A stretch of 6,739 nucleotides of DNA from an uncultured Eubacteriales bacterium (lineage in GTDB: Bacteria; Bacillota; Clostridia; Oscillospirales; Acutalibacteraceae): contig CAKSKO010000066.1 in the NCBI GenBank assembly GCA_934465125.1, positions 1 through 6,739 on the forward strand, written 5' to 3'. Shown here in pieces: positions 1-6,357 of the stretch (within the stretch, counting starts at the first letter, position 1; each line of letters starts with the position of its first letter). The notes under the pieces are model-generated. The model was not told the DNA's origin and searched no databases. It saw nothing but the letters and a program-made list of their open reading frames with translations. The translations under genes and the position numbers were made by a program.

Positions 1-39
1 AAACAATAGGAGCGCAAAGGATACGAATCTATAGTTCTC

Positions 40-906
40 TTATGAATTCGATTGCCAAACAGCAGTTGATCCACAGGGCAGTACCAGCCCGCTTGTTTGA
101 ACCGGCAGCCCAATTTCTTCTGCCGAAACAATTCCGCCGCGTTGTTTTTTGATCACAGTTCCCAGCAGATATTCCATCACAGCCGGAGAAAGGCCCGTTG
201 TATAGGAATTTAATAAAAGAAATAAAGCATCATCTGATAACAAATTTTTACACATCGTTACAAATGAAAAAAGCTCTTCTTCCAATTTCCAGACCTCTCC
301 GCCCGGACCTCTCCCATAAGACGGTGGATCCATAATAATCCCGTCATAACGGTTCCCCCTTCGAATCTCTCGTTGAACAAATTTGATACAGTCGTCCACA
401 ATCCACCGAATAGGTTTTTCTTTCATGCCCGAAACCACCGCGTTTTCCCTGGCCCATGAAACCATCCCCTTCGATGCGTCTACATGGCAAACCTTTGCTC
501 CGGCGGAAGCCGCTGCTAATGTCGCTGCCCCAGTATAAGCAAATAAATTCAGAATTTTTACTTCTCTGTTTGCCGCTCTGATTTTCTGCTTGATCAACTC
601 CCAGTTTACCGCTTGTTCTGGAAATACACCGGTATGCTTAAATCCCATTGTCTTGAGCTGTAAGGTGATAGCATCGTAATGGATTCTCCAAACAGGCGGA
701 ATCTCTTTGTATTCTTCCCAATGTCCGCCCCCTGTCCGGGATCGAAGATATCTAGCGTGCGCCTGACTCCACATTGGATGGGATTTCTCTGTTTCCCATA
801 TGATCTGCGGATCAGGACGAATCAAAATAATATTACCAAATCGCTCCAATCGTTCCCCCGTCGAAGCATCTAAAAGCTCATACTCTTTCCAATTTGAAAT
901 TCTCAA
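40..906 (-). CDS. Class I SAM-dependent methyltransferase, RlmI/RlmK-like (putative RNA methyltransferase)
   Basis: The 288-residue protein has a Rossmann-type SAM-binding core like the catalytic domain of the RlmI/RlmK (Methyltrans_SAM) rRNA cytosine/guanine methyltransferases. Motif I is LNLFAYTGAATL at about residues 119-130, an acidic residue that would contact the SAM ribose is D143 (VDAS), the next acidic motif is VDDC at 170-173, and the catalytic-type motif IV is DPPSYGRG at 193-200. A conserved GVFPEQ stretch sits at about 93-98. The first 90 residues are a short N-terminal extension; I see no recognisable PUA or THUMP RNA-binding domain, so the substrate is unknown, although rRNA is the best guess. 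The start is TTG (904-906), with GAGGG six bases upstream; the next Met is at residue 45, inside conserved sequence. The gene lies 15 bp after glmM and is probably co-transcribed with it. Family assignment is firm; the specific reaction is inferred. Confidence 0.88.
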   Translation of the reverse strand: MRISNWKEYELLDASTGERLERFGNIILIRPDPQIIWETEKSHPMWSQAHARYLRSRTGGGHWEEYKEIPPVWRIHYDAITLQLKTMGFKHTGVFPEQAVNWELIKQKIRAANREVKILNLFAYTGAATLAAASAGAKVCHVDASKGMVSWARENAVVSGMKEKPIRWIVDDCIKFVQREIRRGNRYDGIIMDPPSYGRGPGGEVWKLEEELFSFVTMCKNLLSDDALFLLLNSYTTGLSPAVMEYLLGTVIKKQRGGIVSAEEIGLPVQTSGLVLPCGSTAVWQSNS

Positions 907-912
907 TTTATT

Positions 913-917
913 CCCTC
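913..917 (-). promoter_or_regulatory. Ribosome binding site supporting TTG start of the methyltransferase
   Basis: GAGGG on the minus strand lies six bases before the TTG at 904-906. No ATG in this frame is close by, so this site decides the start. It falls inside the 15-bp glmM/methyltransferase gap, consistent with tight coupling in one mRNA. Confidence 0.6.
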
Positions 918-921
918 AATC

Positions 922-2271
922 CTACGATAGCTTTTCTCTCACAAGATCGGCTACTTCACCTGCAAACCGTTCGATCTGATCAAAGTTTTCTCCCTCAAGC
1001 ATCACTCGCACTAACGGCTCTGTTCCAGAAACCCTAACAAGGATCCTACCTGTATCTCCCAGCTGTTCTTTGACCGATTCTATCGCATTCTTAATATCGG
1101 GGTCGGTATAGAACTGAAGCTTCCCCTCAGCGGATACCTTAACGTTTACCATCACCTGAGGATACCTCGACATAAGTGTCGCAACACTTGAAAGCTTCGC
1201 CTCTCTTCGTTTAATGATGCTTAGAAGCTGCGCTGCTGTTAATTGGCCATCACCGGTGGTTGCAAAATCCAAAAAGATTACATGCCCAGACTGTTCTCCC
1301 CCAAAATTATATTCTTCCCTGAGCATATCTTCGAGAACATAACGGTCCCCTACTTTTGTAGAAACAAAATGGAGTCCGTTTTCCTCACAAAAGCGGTTGA
1401 AACCCATATTGGTCATCACTGTTCCAACAACCGTATTCTTAGAAAGCTTTCCACGAGACTTTAAATCTGCTGCACAAATTGCCATTACGAAATCTCCATC
1501 GACAAGATTCCCTTTTTCATCAACAGCCAAACAGCGGTCCGCGTCTCCGTCGAACGCGATCCCTGCGTCTAAGTGGTGTTCTTTTACATAATCCATCAAG
1601 TTCCTCATATGGGTCGAACCGCAATCTGCGTTGATGTTAACGCCGTTCGGTTCATTAAAAAGCATGTGGCACTCGGCGCCTAGCTCTGTAAACAGCTTTT
1701 CTGCTGTTCTAGAAGCAGAGCCATTCGAGCAATCCAACGCAATTTTCATGCCGTCTAAACTGAACGGAACGGTACTTTTAATATGGTCGATATAATCCTT
1801 TACCGCATTTTCTGCATACCATACATGCCCAATATCAGCGCCGGTCGGCGTTTGCGGCTTTTGGACTTCATCGAGTACAACCGCTTCAATCTGCTCTTCT
1901 AATGCGTCGGGTAATTTATAGCCATCTCCACTGAATATTTTAATCCCATTGAATTCATACGGGTTATGTGATGCTGAGATCATGATTCCTGCATCAGCTT
2001 TATATTTTCCGACCAAAAACGCCACCGCTGGAGTCGGAACAACTCCTAAACTAACAACATCCGCTCCAACAGAGCAAAGCCCCGCTGATAAAGCCCCCTC
2101 AAGCATATCAGAAGAAAGTCGTGTATCTTTTCCAATTAAAACCTTTGCACGCCGATGTGTCCCATCTGTCAAAACCATTGCCGCCGCTCTTCCGATTTTC
2201 ATTGCAAGCTCACAGGTAAGCTCTTCGTTTGCAATCCCTCTTGCTCCATCTGTTCCAAAAAGTCTTCCCAT
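922..2271 (-). CDS. glmM: Phosphoglucosamine mutase GlmM
   Basis: GlmM interconverts glucosamine-6-phosphate and glucosamine-1-phosphate in the cytoplasm, the step before GlmU in UDP-GlcNAc and peptidoglycan synthesis. The 449-residue length is normal for the family. The N-terminus MGRLFGTDGARG is typical. The active-site loop ISASHNP is at 98-104, with the phosphoserine expected at S101. The Mg-binding loop DGDADR is at 241-246, the sugar-binding loop GGEQSGH at 324-330, and the C-terminal phosphate-binding loop RVSGTEP at 413-419. All four parts are intact, and the GlmM-type ISASHNP loop and N-terminus argue against a phosphomannomutase. The ATG has AGGAG 12 bases upstream, slightly long spacing. 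It follows ruvB after 113 bp and precedes the methyltransferase by 15 bp. In many Firmicutes glmM sits in a cdaA-cdaR-glmM cluster; here the upstream neighbours are ruvCAB. Confidence 0.97.
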   Translation of the reverse strand: MGRLFGTDGARGIANEELTCELAMKIGRAAAMVLTDGTHRRAKVLIGKDTRLSSDMLEGALSAGLCSVGADVVSLGVVPTPAVAFLVGKYKADAGIMISASHNPYEFNGIKIFSGDGYKLPDALEEQIEAVVLDEVQKPQTPTGADIGHVWYAENAVKDYIDHIKSTVPFSLDGMKIALDCSNGSASRTAEKLFTELGAECHMLFNEPNGVNINADCGSTHMRNLMDYVKEHHLDAGIAFDGDADRCLAVDEKGNLVDGDFVMAICAADLKSRGKLSKNTVVGTVMTNMGFNRFCEENGLHFVSTKVGDRYVLEDMLREEYNFGGEQSGHVIFLDFATTGDGQLTAAQLLSIIKRREAKLSSVATLMSRYPQVMVNVKVSAEGKLQFYTDPDIKNAIESVKEQLGDTGRILVRVSGTEPLVRVMLEGENFDQIERFAGEVADLVREKLS

Positions 2272-2384
2272 ATTGAAAATTCACTCCTGTTTTTATCTAA
2301 ATTCACAAACAAAAATATTCGTCTCTGTTTTGATCACAGTATTCATTATTCTATTGATAAAATATTCCTATCTTTTTAATATCG

Positions 2385-3443
2385 CTATTCATTAGTAAAA
2401 GAAAATAAATCCTGTTGCTCCTGTGATAAGCCAGTCGGCTTCATCCCCAAGTGTAGATACGCTAAATGCGTCGCACAACGCCCCTTCGGTGTTCTCTTTA
2501 AATACCCAATTTGCATCAAATACGGTTCATATACATCTTCAATCGTCACCGCTTCTTCTCCAATCGAAGCTGCTAACGTTTCAAGCCCTACCGGACCACC
2601 GCTATAAAACCGGATCAAGGTATCAAGAAGCCTTCGATCGTTGGAGTCAAGACCCAACTCATCAATTTCCAAGCGGTCAAGCGCCGTTCTTGCTGTTTGC
2701 AAAGTAATGACTCCTCCGCTCATAACCTGCGCAAAATCTCGAACACGCTTTAAAAGTCTGTTTGCAATACGCGGTGTCCCTCTTGAGCGCGATGCGATCT
2801 CCAGCGCACCATCCTCCTCAATTTCTATCTTCAAGATAGCAGCGCTGCGAGTAACAATCAAAGAAAGCTCCTCCGGGGTATACATTTCAAGTCGCAGCAC
2901 CACACCGAAACGATCACGAAGCGGAGCTGTTAACTGGCCTGCTCTTGTCGTCGCTCCTACTAAAGTAAAATGCGGTAGAGGTAAATGATACGACGCCGCC
3001 ATTTGTCCCTTTCCTGTAATGATATCGATCGCAAAATCTTCCATAGCAGGATAAAGAATCTCCTCAACGCTGCGCGATAAGCGGTGAATCTCATCGATAA
3101 AAAGAAGATCTCCATCGTCTAAATTGGTTAAAAGCGCAGCTAAATCCCCAGGTTTTTCAATCGCTGGACCCGAAGTTACCCTGAGATTGACTCCCATTTC
3201 ATTGGCGATGATTCCGGCAAGCGTTGTTTTTCCGAGCCCTGGAGGACCATACAGTAAAACATGGTCAAGAGATTCTTTTCTGATCCTCGCCGCTTCTATA
3301 AAAACCGATAAGTTCTCTTTTACCTTATCTTGCCCAATATATTCCCGAAGAGACTGTGGCCTTAACGGATTCTCGACGTCGCAGTCTTCCGGGATCTCAT
3401 CAGGGTCCATAATACGGTTTTCTAAATCGAATTCAAAGTCCAA
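2385..3443 (-). CDS. ruvB: Holliday junction branch migration ATPase RuvB
   Basis: RuvB is the AAA+ motor that pumps DNA through RuvA-bound Holliday junctions during recombinational repair. The 352-residue protein carries the LRPxxLxEYIGQ-type N-terminal region (about 27-38), Walker A GPPGLGKT at 66-73, Walker B LLFIDE at 113-118, the GATTRAG sensor stretch at 163-169, a probable arginine finger at R176 in PLRDRFG, and sensor 2 GTPRIANR around 222-229. The C-terminal winged helix contains [10 protein letters not shown] (282-291) and [10 protein letters not shown] (313-322). The start codon is TTG at 3441-3443. It is chosen because GGGAGGG lies nine bases upstream and gives a family-typical leader; an internal ATG at residue 12 lacks such a site. 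It starts 3 bp after the ruvA stop. Everything needed for activity appears present. Confidence 0.97.
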   Translation of the reverse strand: MDFEFDLENRIMDPDEIPEDCDVENPLRPQSLREYIGQDKVKENLSVFIEAARIRKESLDHVLLYGPPGLGKTTLAGIIANEMGVNLRVTSGPAIEKPGDLAALLTNLDDGDLLFIDEIHRLSRSVEEILYPAMEDFAIDIITGKGQMAASYHLPLPHFTLVGATTRAGQLTAPLRDRFGVVLRLEMYTPEELSLIVTRSAAILKIEIEEDGALEIASRSRGTPRIANRLLKRVRDFAQVMSGGVITLQTARTALDRLEIDELGLDSNDRRLLDTLIRFYSGGPVGLETLAASIGEEAVTIEDVYEPYLMQIGYLKRTPKGRCATHLAYLHLGMKPTGLSQEQQDLFSFTNE

Positions 3444-3446
3444 AAA

Positions 3447-4046
3447 TTATTTCCCTCCCGCCATGCTTCTAAGCGACAACCGAATCAGTTCTTCAACCGG
3501 CAGGGAACTGTCTAGTTTCGCAACAACCGGCGCGGTCTCAGACGGCGAATATCCTAAAACTGACAGTGCATCGATCGCTTCAGATACATTGCTACTCGAA
3601 GAAATGATACCGACCGCCATCGCCGCTTGTTCATTTTTTACAACATTTTTTAATTTATCTTTTAGTTCTAAAATAATGCGCTGCGCCAATTTATTTCCAA
3701 CTCCAGGCGCCAATGTTAGCGTTTTACTGTCGGACGACGCAATCGCCATCGCCACCTGCTCGGATGAAAGGGAAGAAAGAATGGCAAGCCCTACTTTAGC
3801 ACCAACCCCTGAAACAGAAGTAAGCATCTTAAAACACCCAAGCTCACTTTGGTTGATAAATCCAAAAAGCTCCATTGCATCTTCTCTAACATTTAGGTGC
3901 GTATAAAGTGTCACTTCTTCTAAAAGTTTCGGCAATGCCCGTTGGGTATACATCGTAATAAAGCATTTATATCCGACTCCACCGCATGATACGACTGCAG
4001 TCCCCGGTTCCAAATGAATAAGTTTTCCTGTTAAACTATAATACAT
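3447..4046 (-). CDS. ruvA: Holliday junction DNA helicase subunit RuvA
   Basis: RuvA tetramers bind the four-way junction and load RuvB. The 199-residue length is normal. The N-terminal OB-fold domain (about 1-63) has the family-type MxxxLTGKL start and the acidic pin residues E55 and D56, at the same positions as in E. coli RuvA. Two helix-hairpin-helix motifs follow: LTSVSGVGAKVGLAIL at 75-90 and TLAPGVGNKLAQRIILEL at 111-128, each with a GVG turn. A polar linker (about 135-152) leads to the C-terminal RuvB-binding domain (about 153-199). The start is ATG. A GGGAGG at 4060-4065, inside the ruvC 3' end, is 13 bases upstream, and a weaker AAGG is closer. It lies 9 bp after ruvC and 3 bp before ruvB, so the three genes almost certainly share an mRNA. 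Confidence 0.97.
   Translation of the reverse strand: MYYSLTGKLIHLEPGTAVVSCGGVGYKCFITMYTQRALPKLLEEVTLYTHLNVREDAMELFGFINQSELGCFKMLTSVSGVGAKVGLAILSSLSSEQVAMAIASSDSKTLTLAPGVGNKLAQRIILELKDKLKNVVKNEQAAMAVGIISSSSNVSEAIDALSVLGYSPSETAPVVAKLDSSLPVEELIRLSLRSMAGGK
3453..3459 (-). promoter_or_regulatory. Ribosome binding site of ruvB, inside the end of ruvA
   Basis: GGGAGGG on the minus strand lies nine bases before the TTG start of ruvB and encodes the last residues of RuvA (AGGK). This strong site supports the TTG start and suggests translational coupling of ruvA and ruvB. Confidence 0.7.
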
Positions 4047-4055
4047 CTTGCCTTT

Positions 4056-4559
4056 TTATCCTCCCTGCATCAACTTCATTCGAAGCTGCGATCCAGCGGC
4101 ATTTGCATGACAAATCGCTATTGCAAGCGCATCTGCCGTATCATCCGGTTTTGGGACTTCTTTTAAATGCAAAAGCCGTTTCGTCATCTCCATTACCTGT
4201 TTTTTCTCGGCCTGTCCATATCCTGTTACCGCTGTTTTTACCTGCAGCGGCGTATATTCATAAATTGGAACACCAGCCTTACTTGCCGCTAAAAGGATAA
4301 CACCTCTTGCCTCTGCAACACCAATTGCTGTTTTTTGATTGTTTTGAAAATAAAGCTTTTCAATCGAAAATGCGTCAGGCCGGCATTTTTTAAGTATGAT
4401 GGTCATCTGATCGTAAATCAATTGCAGCCTCGATGAAAACACTTTTTCCGCGTCTGTAAAAATTGCGCCGTATCCCACCGCACGGTATCTTCCTTTTACA
4501 AACTCTATCGCGCCATATCCAACAATTGCATATCCAGGGTCAATTCCAAGTATGATCAC
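4056..4559 (-). CDS. ruvC: Crossover junction endodeoxyribonuclease RuvC
   Basis: RuvC is the dimeric, metal-dependent resolvase that nicks Holliday junctions symmetrically. I place the start at GTG 4557-4559 (167 residues, MIILGIDPG). It has GGGAG eight bases upstream and gives the N-terminus usual in RuvC, where GIDPG lies only a few residues from the start. The in-frame ATG at 4572-4574 would add five residues (172 in all) but has no visible ribosome binding site. The RNase H-like acidic tetrad is complete. In the 172-residue numbering it is D12 (GIDPG), E72 (SIEKLYF), D145 and D148 (DTADALA). The GYGQAEKKQV stretch (about 118-127) matches the family's DNA-binding region. It is the first gene of the ruvC-ruvA-ruvB cluster, behind its own promoter, and is divergent from the tRNA. 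Confidence 0.95.
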   Translation of the reverse strand: MIILGIDPGYAIVGYGAIEFVKGRYRAVGYGAIFTDAEKVFSSRLQLIYDQMTIILKKCRPDAFSIEKLYFQNNQKTAIGVAEARGVILLAASKAGVPIYEYTPLQVKTAVTGYGQAEKKQVMEMTKRLLHLKEVPKPDDTADALAIAICHANAAGSQLRMKLMQGG

Positions 4560-4567
4560 CGATTCGT

Positions 4568-4572
4568 CTCCC
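4568..4572 (-). promoter_or_regulatory. Ribosome binding site deciding the GTG start of ruvC
   Basis: GGGAG on the minus strand lies eight bases before GTG 4557-4559. It overlaps the upstream ATG, which itself has no Shine-Dalgarno-like sequence before it. This favours the GTG as the real start. Confidence 0.55.
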
Positions 4573-4610
4573 ATCTAAATGGTCTTTGCAATAAAACACA
4601 TTTCCAGTTG

Positions 4611-4639
4611 ATTATAACATAACACAATCCTTCCGGCAA
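4611..4639 (-). promoter_or_regulatory. Sigma-A-type promoter of the ruvCAB cluster
   Basis: On the minus strand, -35 TTGCCG (4634-4639) is followed after 17 bp by a perfect -10 TATAAT (4611-4616), preceded by an extended TG at 4618-4619. Transcription should begin near 4604, leaving a short leader of about 45 bases to the GTG of ruvC. No SOS/LexA operator of either the Gram-positive (GAAC-N4-GTTC) or E. coli type is evident around it. Confidence 0.7.
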
Positions 4640-4679
4640 CAAAAGCACAAAAGAAACTCAACTTTTTTTGAAAATAGAC

Positions 4680-4708
4680 TTGATTTTTTATAAATTGTCC
4701 GATATAAT
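4680..4708 (+). promoter_or_regulatory. Sigma-A-type promoter of the tRNA gene
   Basis: -35 TTGATT (4680-4685) and a perfect -10 TATAAT (4703-4708) are separated by 17 bp. Transcription should begin around 4715, about ten bases before the mature tRNA 5' end at 4726. This spacing suits a short leader removed by RNase P. It is divergent from the ruvC promoter, and their -35 boxes are about 40 bp apart. Confidence 0.75.
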
Positions 4709-4725
4709 AGTAAAGCATTCGATGT

Positions 4726-4801
4726 GGACGTTTAGCTCAGCTGGTAGAGCATTCGCTTGACGTGCGAAGGGTCAGCGGTTCGAGTCCGTTAACGTCCACC
4801 A
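4726..4801 (+). tRNA. tRNA-Val (anticodon GAC)
   Basis: The 76-base gene folds into a full cloverleaf with an encoded CCA. The acceptor stem GGACGTT (4726-4732) pairs perfectly with AACGTCC (4791-4797); the discriminator is A4798 and CCA is 4799-4801. The D stem is GCTC/GAGC (4735-4738, 4747-4750). The anticodon stem TTCGC/GCGAA (4752-4756, 4764-4768) encloses the loop TTGACGT, so the anticodon is GAC at 4759-4761, reading GUC and GUU valine codons. The T stem AGCGG/CCGTT (one G-T wobble) carries loop TTCGAGT (4779-4785). Base 37 is G, where A is more usual in valine tRNAs. It has its own promoter and terminator and so is probably a single-gene transcript. Confidence 0.96.
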
Positions 4802-4804
4802 TAT

Positions 4805-4838
4805 CTGCGGTGAGCATTTTTGCTTTCCGCAGTTTTTT
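4805..4838 (+). terminator. Rho-independent terminator of the tRNA gene
   Basis: CTGCGG (4805-4810) pairs with CCGCAG (4827-4832). After a T-T mismatch the stem continues for five more pairs, one of them a wobble, around a TTTT loop (4817-4820). Six T residues follow at 4833-4838. It begins three bases after the tRNA CCA end. Confidence 0.9.
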
Positions 4839-4921
4839 ATTTTACGCTATCCTCTGTGTTAAACCTTTTATCTATTTTTTTGCATCATCTCTCCTGCGGT
4901 GAACATTTTTGAACTCCGCAG
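4805..4921 (+). repeat. Pair of near-identical 28-bp hairpin repeats (4805-4832 and 4894-4921)
   Basis: The two 28-bp units are direct repeats identical at 24 of 28 positions by my alignment. The first 17 bases differ at one position and both end in TCCGCAG. The starts are 89 bp apart. The first unit is a well-paired terminator. In the second the outer six GC-rich pairs are kept, while the inner arm has lost most pairing. A local duplication, or a short dispersed element landing twice, could explain this. Confidence 0.7.
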
Positions 4922-4936
4922 ATGTTTTTATTTTTT
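4894..4936 (+). terminator. Second, decayed copy of the tRNA terminator hairpin
   Basis: CTGCGG (4894-4899) pairs with CCGCAG (4916-4921) around a 16-base loop with little further pairing. After three bases come T5-A-T6 (4925-4936). The orientation and T-tract suit transcripts coming from the tRNA side. The larger loop and offset T-tract suggest it works less well than the first hairpin. Confidence 0.5.
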
Positions 4937-4941
4937 CAATC

Positions 4942-4978
4942 AAAATCCCGCTGTGAAATAATCACAACGGGATTTTTT
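4942..4978. terminator. Bidirectional terminator between ftsZ and the tRNA
   Basis: AAAATCCCG (4942-4950) pairs over nine bases with CGGGATTTT (4968-4976). After a C-A mismatch five more pairs (TGTGA/TCACA) close a small AATAA loop. Read on the plus strand it ends in six Ts. Read on the minus strand it starts 11 bases after the ftsZ stop and ends in four Ts that are part of the stem. It therefore fits as the ftsZ terminator and as a backstop for the convergent tRNA transcript. Confidence 0.8.
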
Positions 4979-4987
4979 ATGTTCTCT

Positions 4988-6163
4988 TTATTTTCGATTA
5001 AAAATTGACATAATATCATAAAATGTATCGTCTTCATGGCTGACAGATGGTTTCGATTTATTAGGTTCTACAGTTCGACTCGAATTCGGCTGATTGACCG
5101 TACTTCGATATGCTCCATTCTGACGGTTTGGAAGTCCAGTCTGCTGACTTTCACGAGATCCGGAAACATTTTTTTCTTCAGCTGGCAAAACCGGAACATA
5201 TTGCTCTCTTGTCGCAAAACCAGTCGCAATTACTGTAACACTGATTTCATCATCCATATCTTCATCAAAAGCAGCACCCCAAATAATATTTGCTTCGGAA
5301 TCCGCTTGTTCTGCAATCATTGTCGATGCTGTCTCAATCTCGTCAAGACCAATATCCGGCGAAGAGGTAATATTAATGATAACTCCTTTTGCTCCATCAA
5401 TTGCTGTTTCAAGAAGCGGACTCGAGATTGCTAGATTCGCAGCAACTTCAGCTTTATCTTTTCCTGATGCACGACCTACTCCCATATGTGCATATCCTGC
5501 ATCTCTCATTACAGCTGTAACATCAGCAAAGTCAAGATTAACAAGCCCCGGCAGTAAAATCAAATCGGATATACTTTGGACTCCCTGCCGCAACACATCA
5601 TCTGCTACTGCAAACGCATTCGCCAGTGTAATTCTTTGCTCGCTCGCATACTTTAAACGTTCGTTTGGAATCACTACCAAAGAATCCACATGCTCTCTTA
5701 AAGCAGCAATTCCATTCTCAGCCTGTTCCATTCGGCGACGCCCCTCAAACGCAAACGGTTTTGTAACAATCCCAATTGTAAGAATTCCCATTTCCCTTGC
5801 GATCTCCGCCACAATCGGCGCCGCACCTGTACCAGTTCCGCCACCCATACCAGCAGTGATAAATACCATATCGGTTCCCTTGATAGCTGCTGCGATATCT
5901 TCACGACTCTCATCCGCTGATTTCTGACCGATTTCCGGTTTTGATCCAGCGCCTTTTCCGTGAGTAATCTTCTCGCCAATTTGAATTTTCTGTGTTGCCT
6001 TGGAACGGAGCAAAGCTTGCCTGTCAGTGTTAACTGAAATGAATTCTACACATTTAACCCCTGAAGTCACCATACGATCAAGCGCGTTCCCGCCGCCCCC
6101 GCCAACGCCAATTACTTTAATTTGGACTATATTGTCAAAGTCATTTTCCAATTCGAAAGACAT
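4988..6163 (-). CDS. ftsZ: Cell division protein FtsZ
   Basis: FtsZ is the tubulin-like GTPase that polymerises into the Z ring at midcell. The 391-residue protein has the N-terminal GVGGGGGNA nucleotide-binding loop (19-27), NTD at 45-47, the tubulin signature GGGTGTG (107-113), GRRR around 141-144, and the T7 synergy loop NLDFADV (209-215), whose D211 and D214 complete the GTPase site of the next subunit. The second domain runs to about residue 316. A Ser/Asn/Gln-rich disordered linker of about 60 residues follows, then an acidic patch and the tip [14 protein letters not shown]. This tip resembles but does not match the usual conserved peptide DIPxFLR: the Pro and Leu are missing. The ATG has AGGAGG seven bases upstream (6171-6176). 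It follows ftsQ, with no ftsA between. Confidence 0.98.
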   Translation of the reverse strand: MSFELENDFDNIVQIKVIGVGGGGGNALDRMVTSGVKCVEFISVNTDRQALLRSKATQKIQIGEKITHGKGAGSKPEIGQKSADESREDIAAAIKGTDMVFITAGMGGGTGTGAAPIVAEIAREMGILTIGIVTKPFAFEGRRRMEQAENGIAALREHVDSLVVIPNERLKYASEQRITLANAFAVADDVLRQGVQSISDLILLPGLVNLDFADVTAVMRDAGYAHMGVGRASGKDKAEVAANLAISSPLLETAIDGAKGVIINITSSPDIGLDEIETASTMIAEQADSEANIIWGAAFDEDMDDEISVTVIATGFATREQYVPVLPAEEKNVSGSRESQQTGLPNRQNGAYRSTVNQPNSSRTVEPNKSKPSVSHEDDTFYDIMSIFNRK

Positions 6164-6170
6164 GCTTTTT

Positions 6171-6176
6171 CCTCCT
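6171..6176 (-). promoter_or_regulatory. Strong ribosome binding site of ftsZ
   Basis: A full AGGAGG on the minus strand lies seven bases before the ftsZ ATG. It is the strongest and best-spaced site in the window, as expected for an abundant protein. Confidence 0.8.
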
Positions 6177-6241
6177 AATTCTACTTCTCTCTAGCAAATA
6201 AATGGAAGCTTCTGCTTTATCTAAATGTAACTAATATAACT

Positions 6242-6270
6242 AATTTAACACTTTTAAAAAAAAATTTCAA
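6242..6270 (-). promoter_or_regulatory. Candidate promoter of ftsZ
   Basis: On the minus strand, -35 TTGAAA (6265-6270) is followed after 17 bp by TAAATT (6242-6247), a 4/6 match to TATAAT, with an extended TG at 6249-6250. It would give an untranslated leader of roughly 70 bases. The surrounding 194-bp gap is very AT-rich, so chance matches are likely; confidence is moderate. Confidence 0.4.
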
Positions 6271-6357
6271 TAACAACTTTATATTTCTTTTAATAATTAA
6301 AAAATCGTTAAAAATCATGAAATCATTCTCAATAATACCAACAAAAATATTTATAAA

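Noticed and set aside
1..39. Start of another gene or a terminator after the methyltransferase
   Set aside because: Thirty-nine bases are too few; I see no hairpin with a T-tract and no ribosome binding site on the minus strand.
2272..2384. Possible terminator or promoter between ruvB and glmM
   Set aside because: The best inverted repeat (CTGT/ACAG, near 2326-2340) has only four pairs, and -10-like hexamers such as TAGAAT lack a -35 at suitable spacing.
1949..2395. Plus-strand open frame (148 codons) opposite the glmM start and the ruvB-glmM gap
   Set aside because: Mostly antisense to glmM. The hydrophobic C-terminal end comes from the AT-rich intergenic sequence and is not supported as a membrane protein.
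3124..3906. Long plus-strand open frame (260 codons) opposite ruvA/ruvB
   Set aside because: It lies wholly antisense to two well-conserved genes, spans their junction, has a Ser-rich low-complexity translation with no recognisable domain, and has no fitting ribosome binding site.
4839..4893. Remnant of a second tRNA between the two duplicated hairpins
   Set aside because: The interval is only 55 bases and shows no T-arm GTTCGA-like loop, D-arm or acceptor sequence.
5376..5927. Plus-strand open frame (183 codons) opposite ftsZ
   Set aside because: Antisense shadow of the conserved GTPase domain of ftsZ; the composition reflects the complementary codons and no domain is visible.
5698..5979. 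Minus-strand 93-codon frame inside ftsZ
   Set aside because: It is an overlapping alternative frame within a conserved part of ftsZ, with no independent ribosome binding site or domain.
6285..6306. AT-only inverted repeat after ftsQ that might be a terminator
   Set aside because: The stem is about seven A-T pairs with no GC content and no distinct T-tract, so it is expected by chance in this AT-rich gap.
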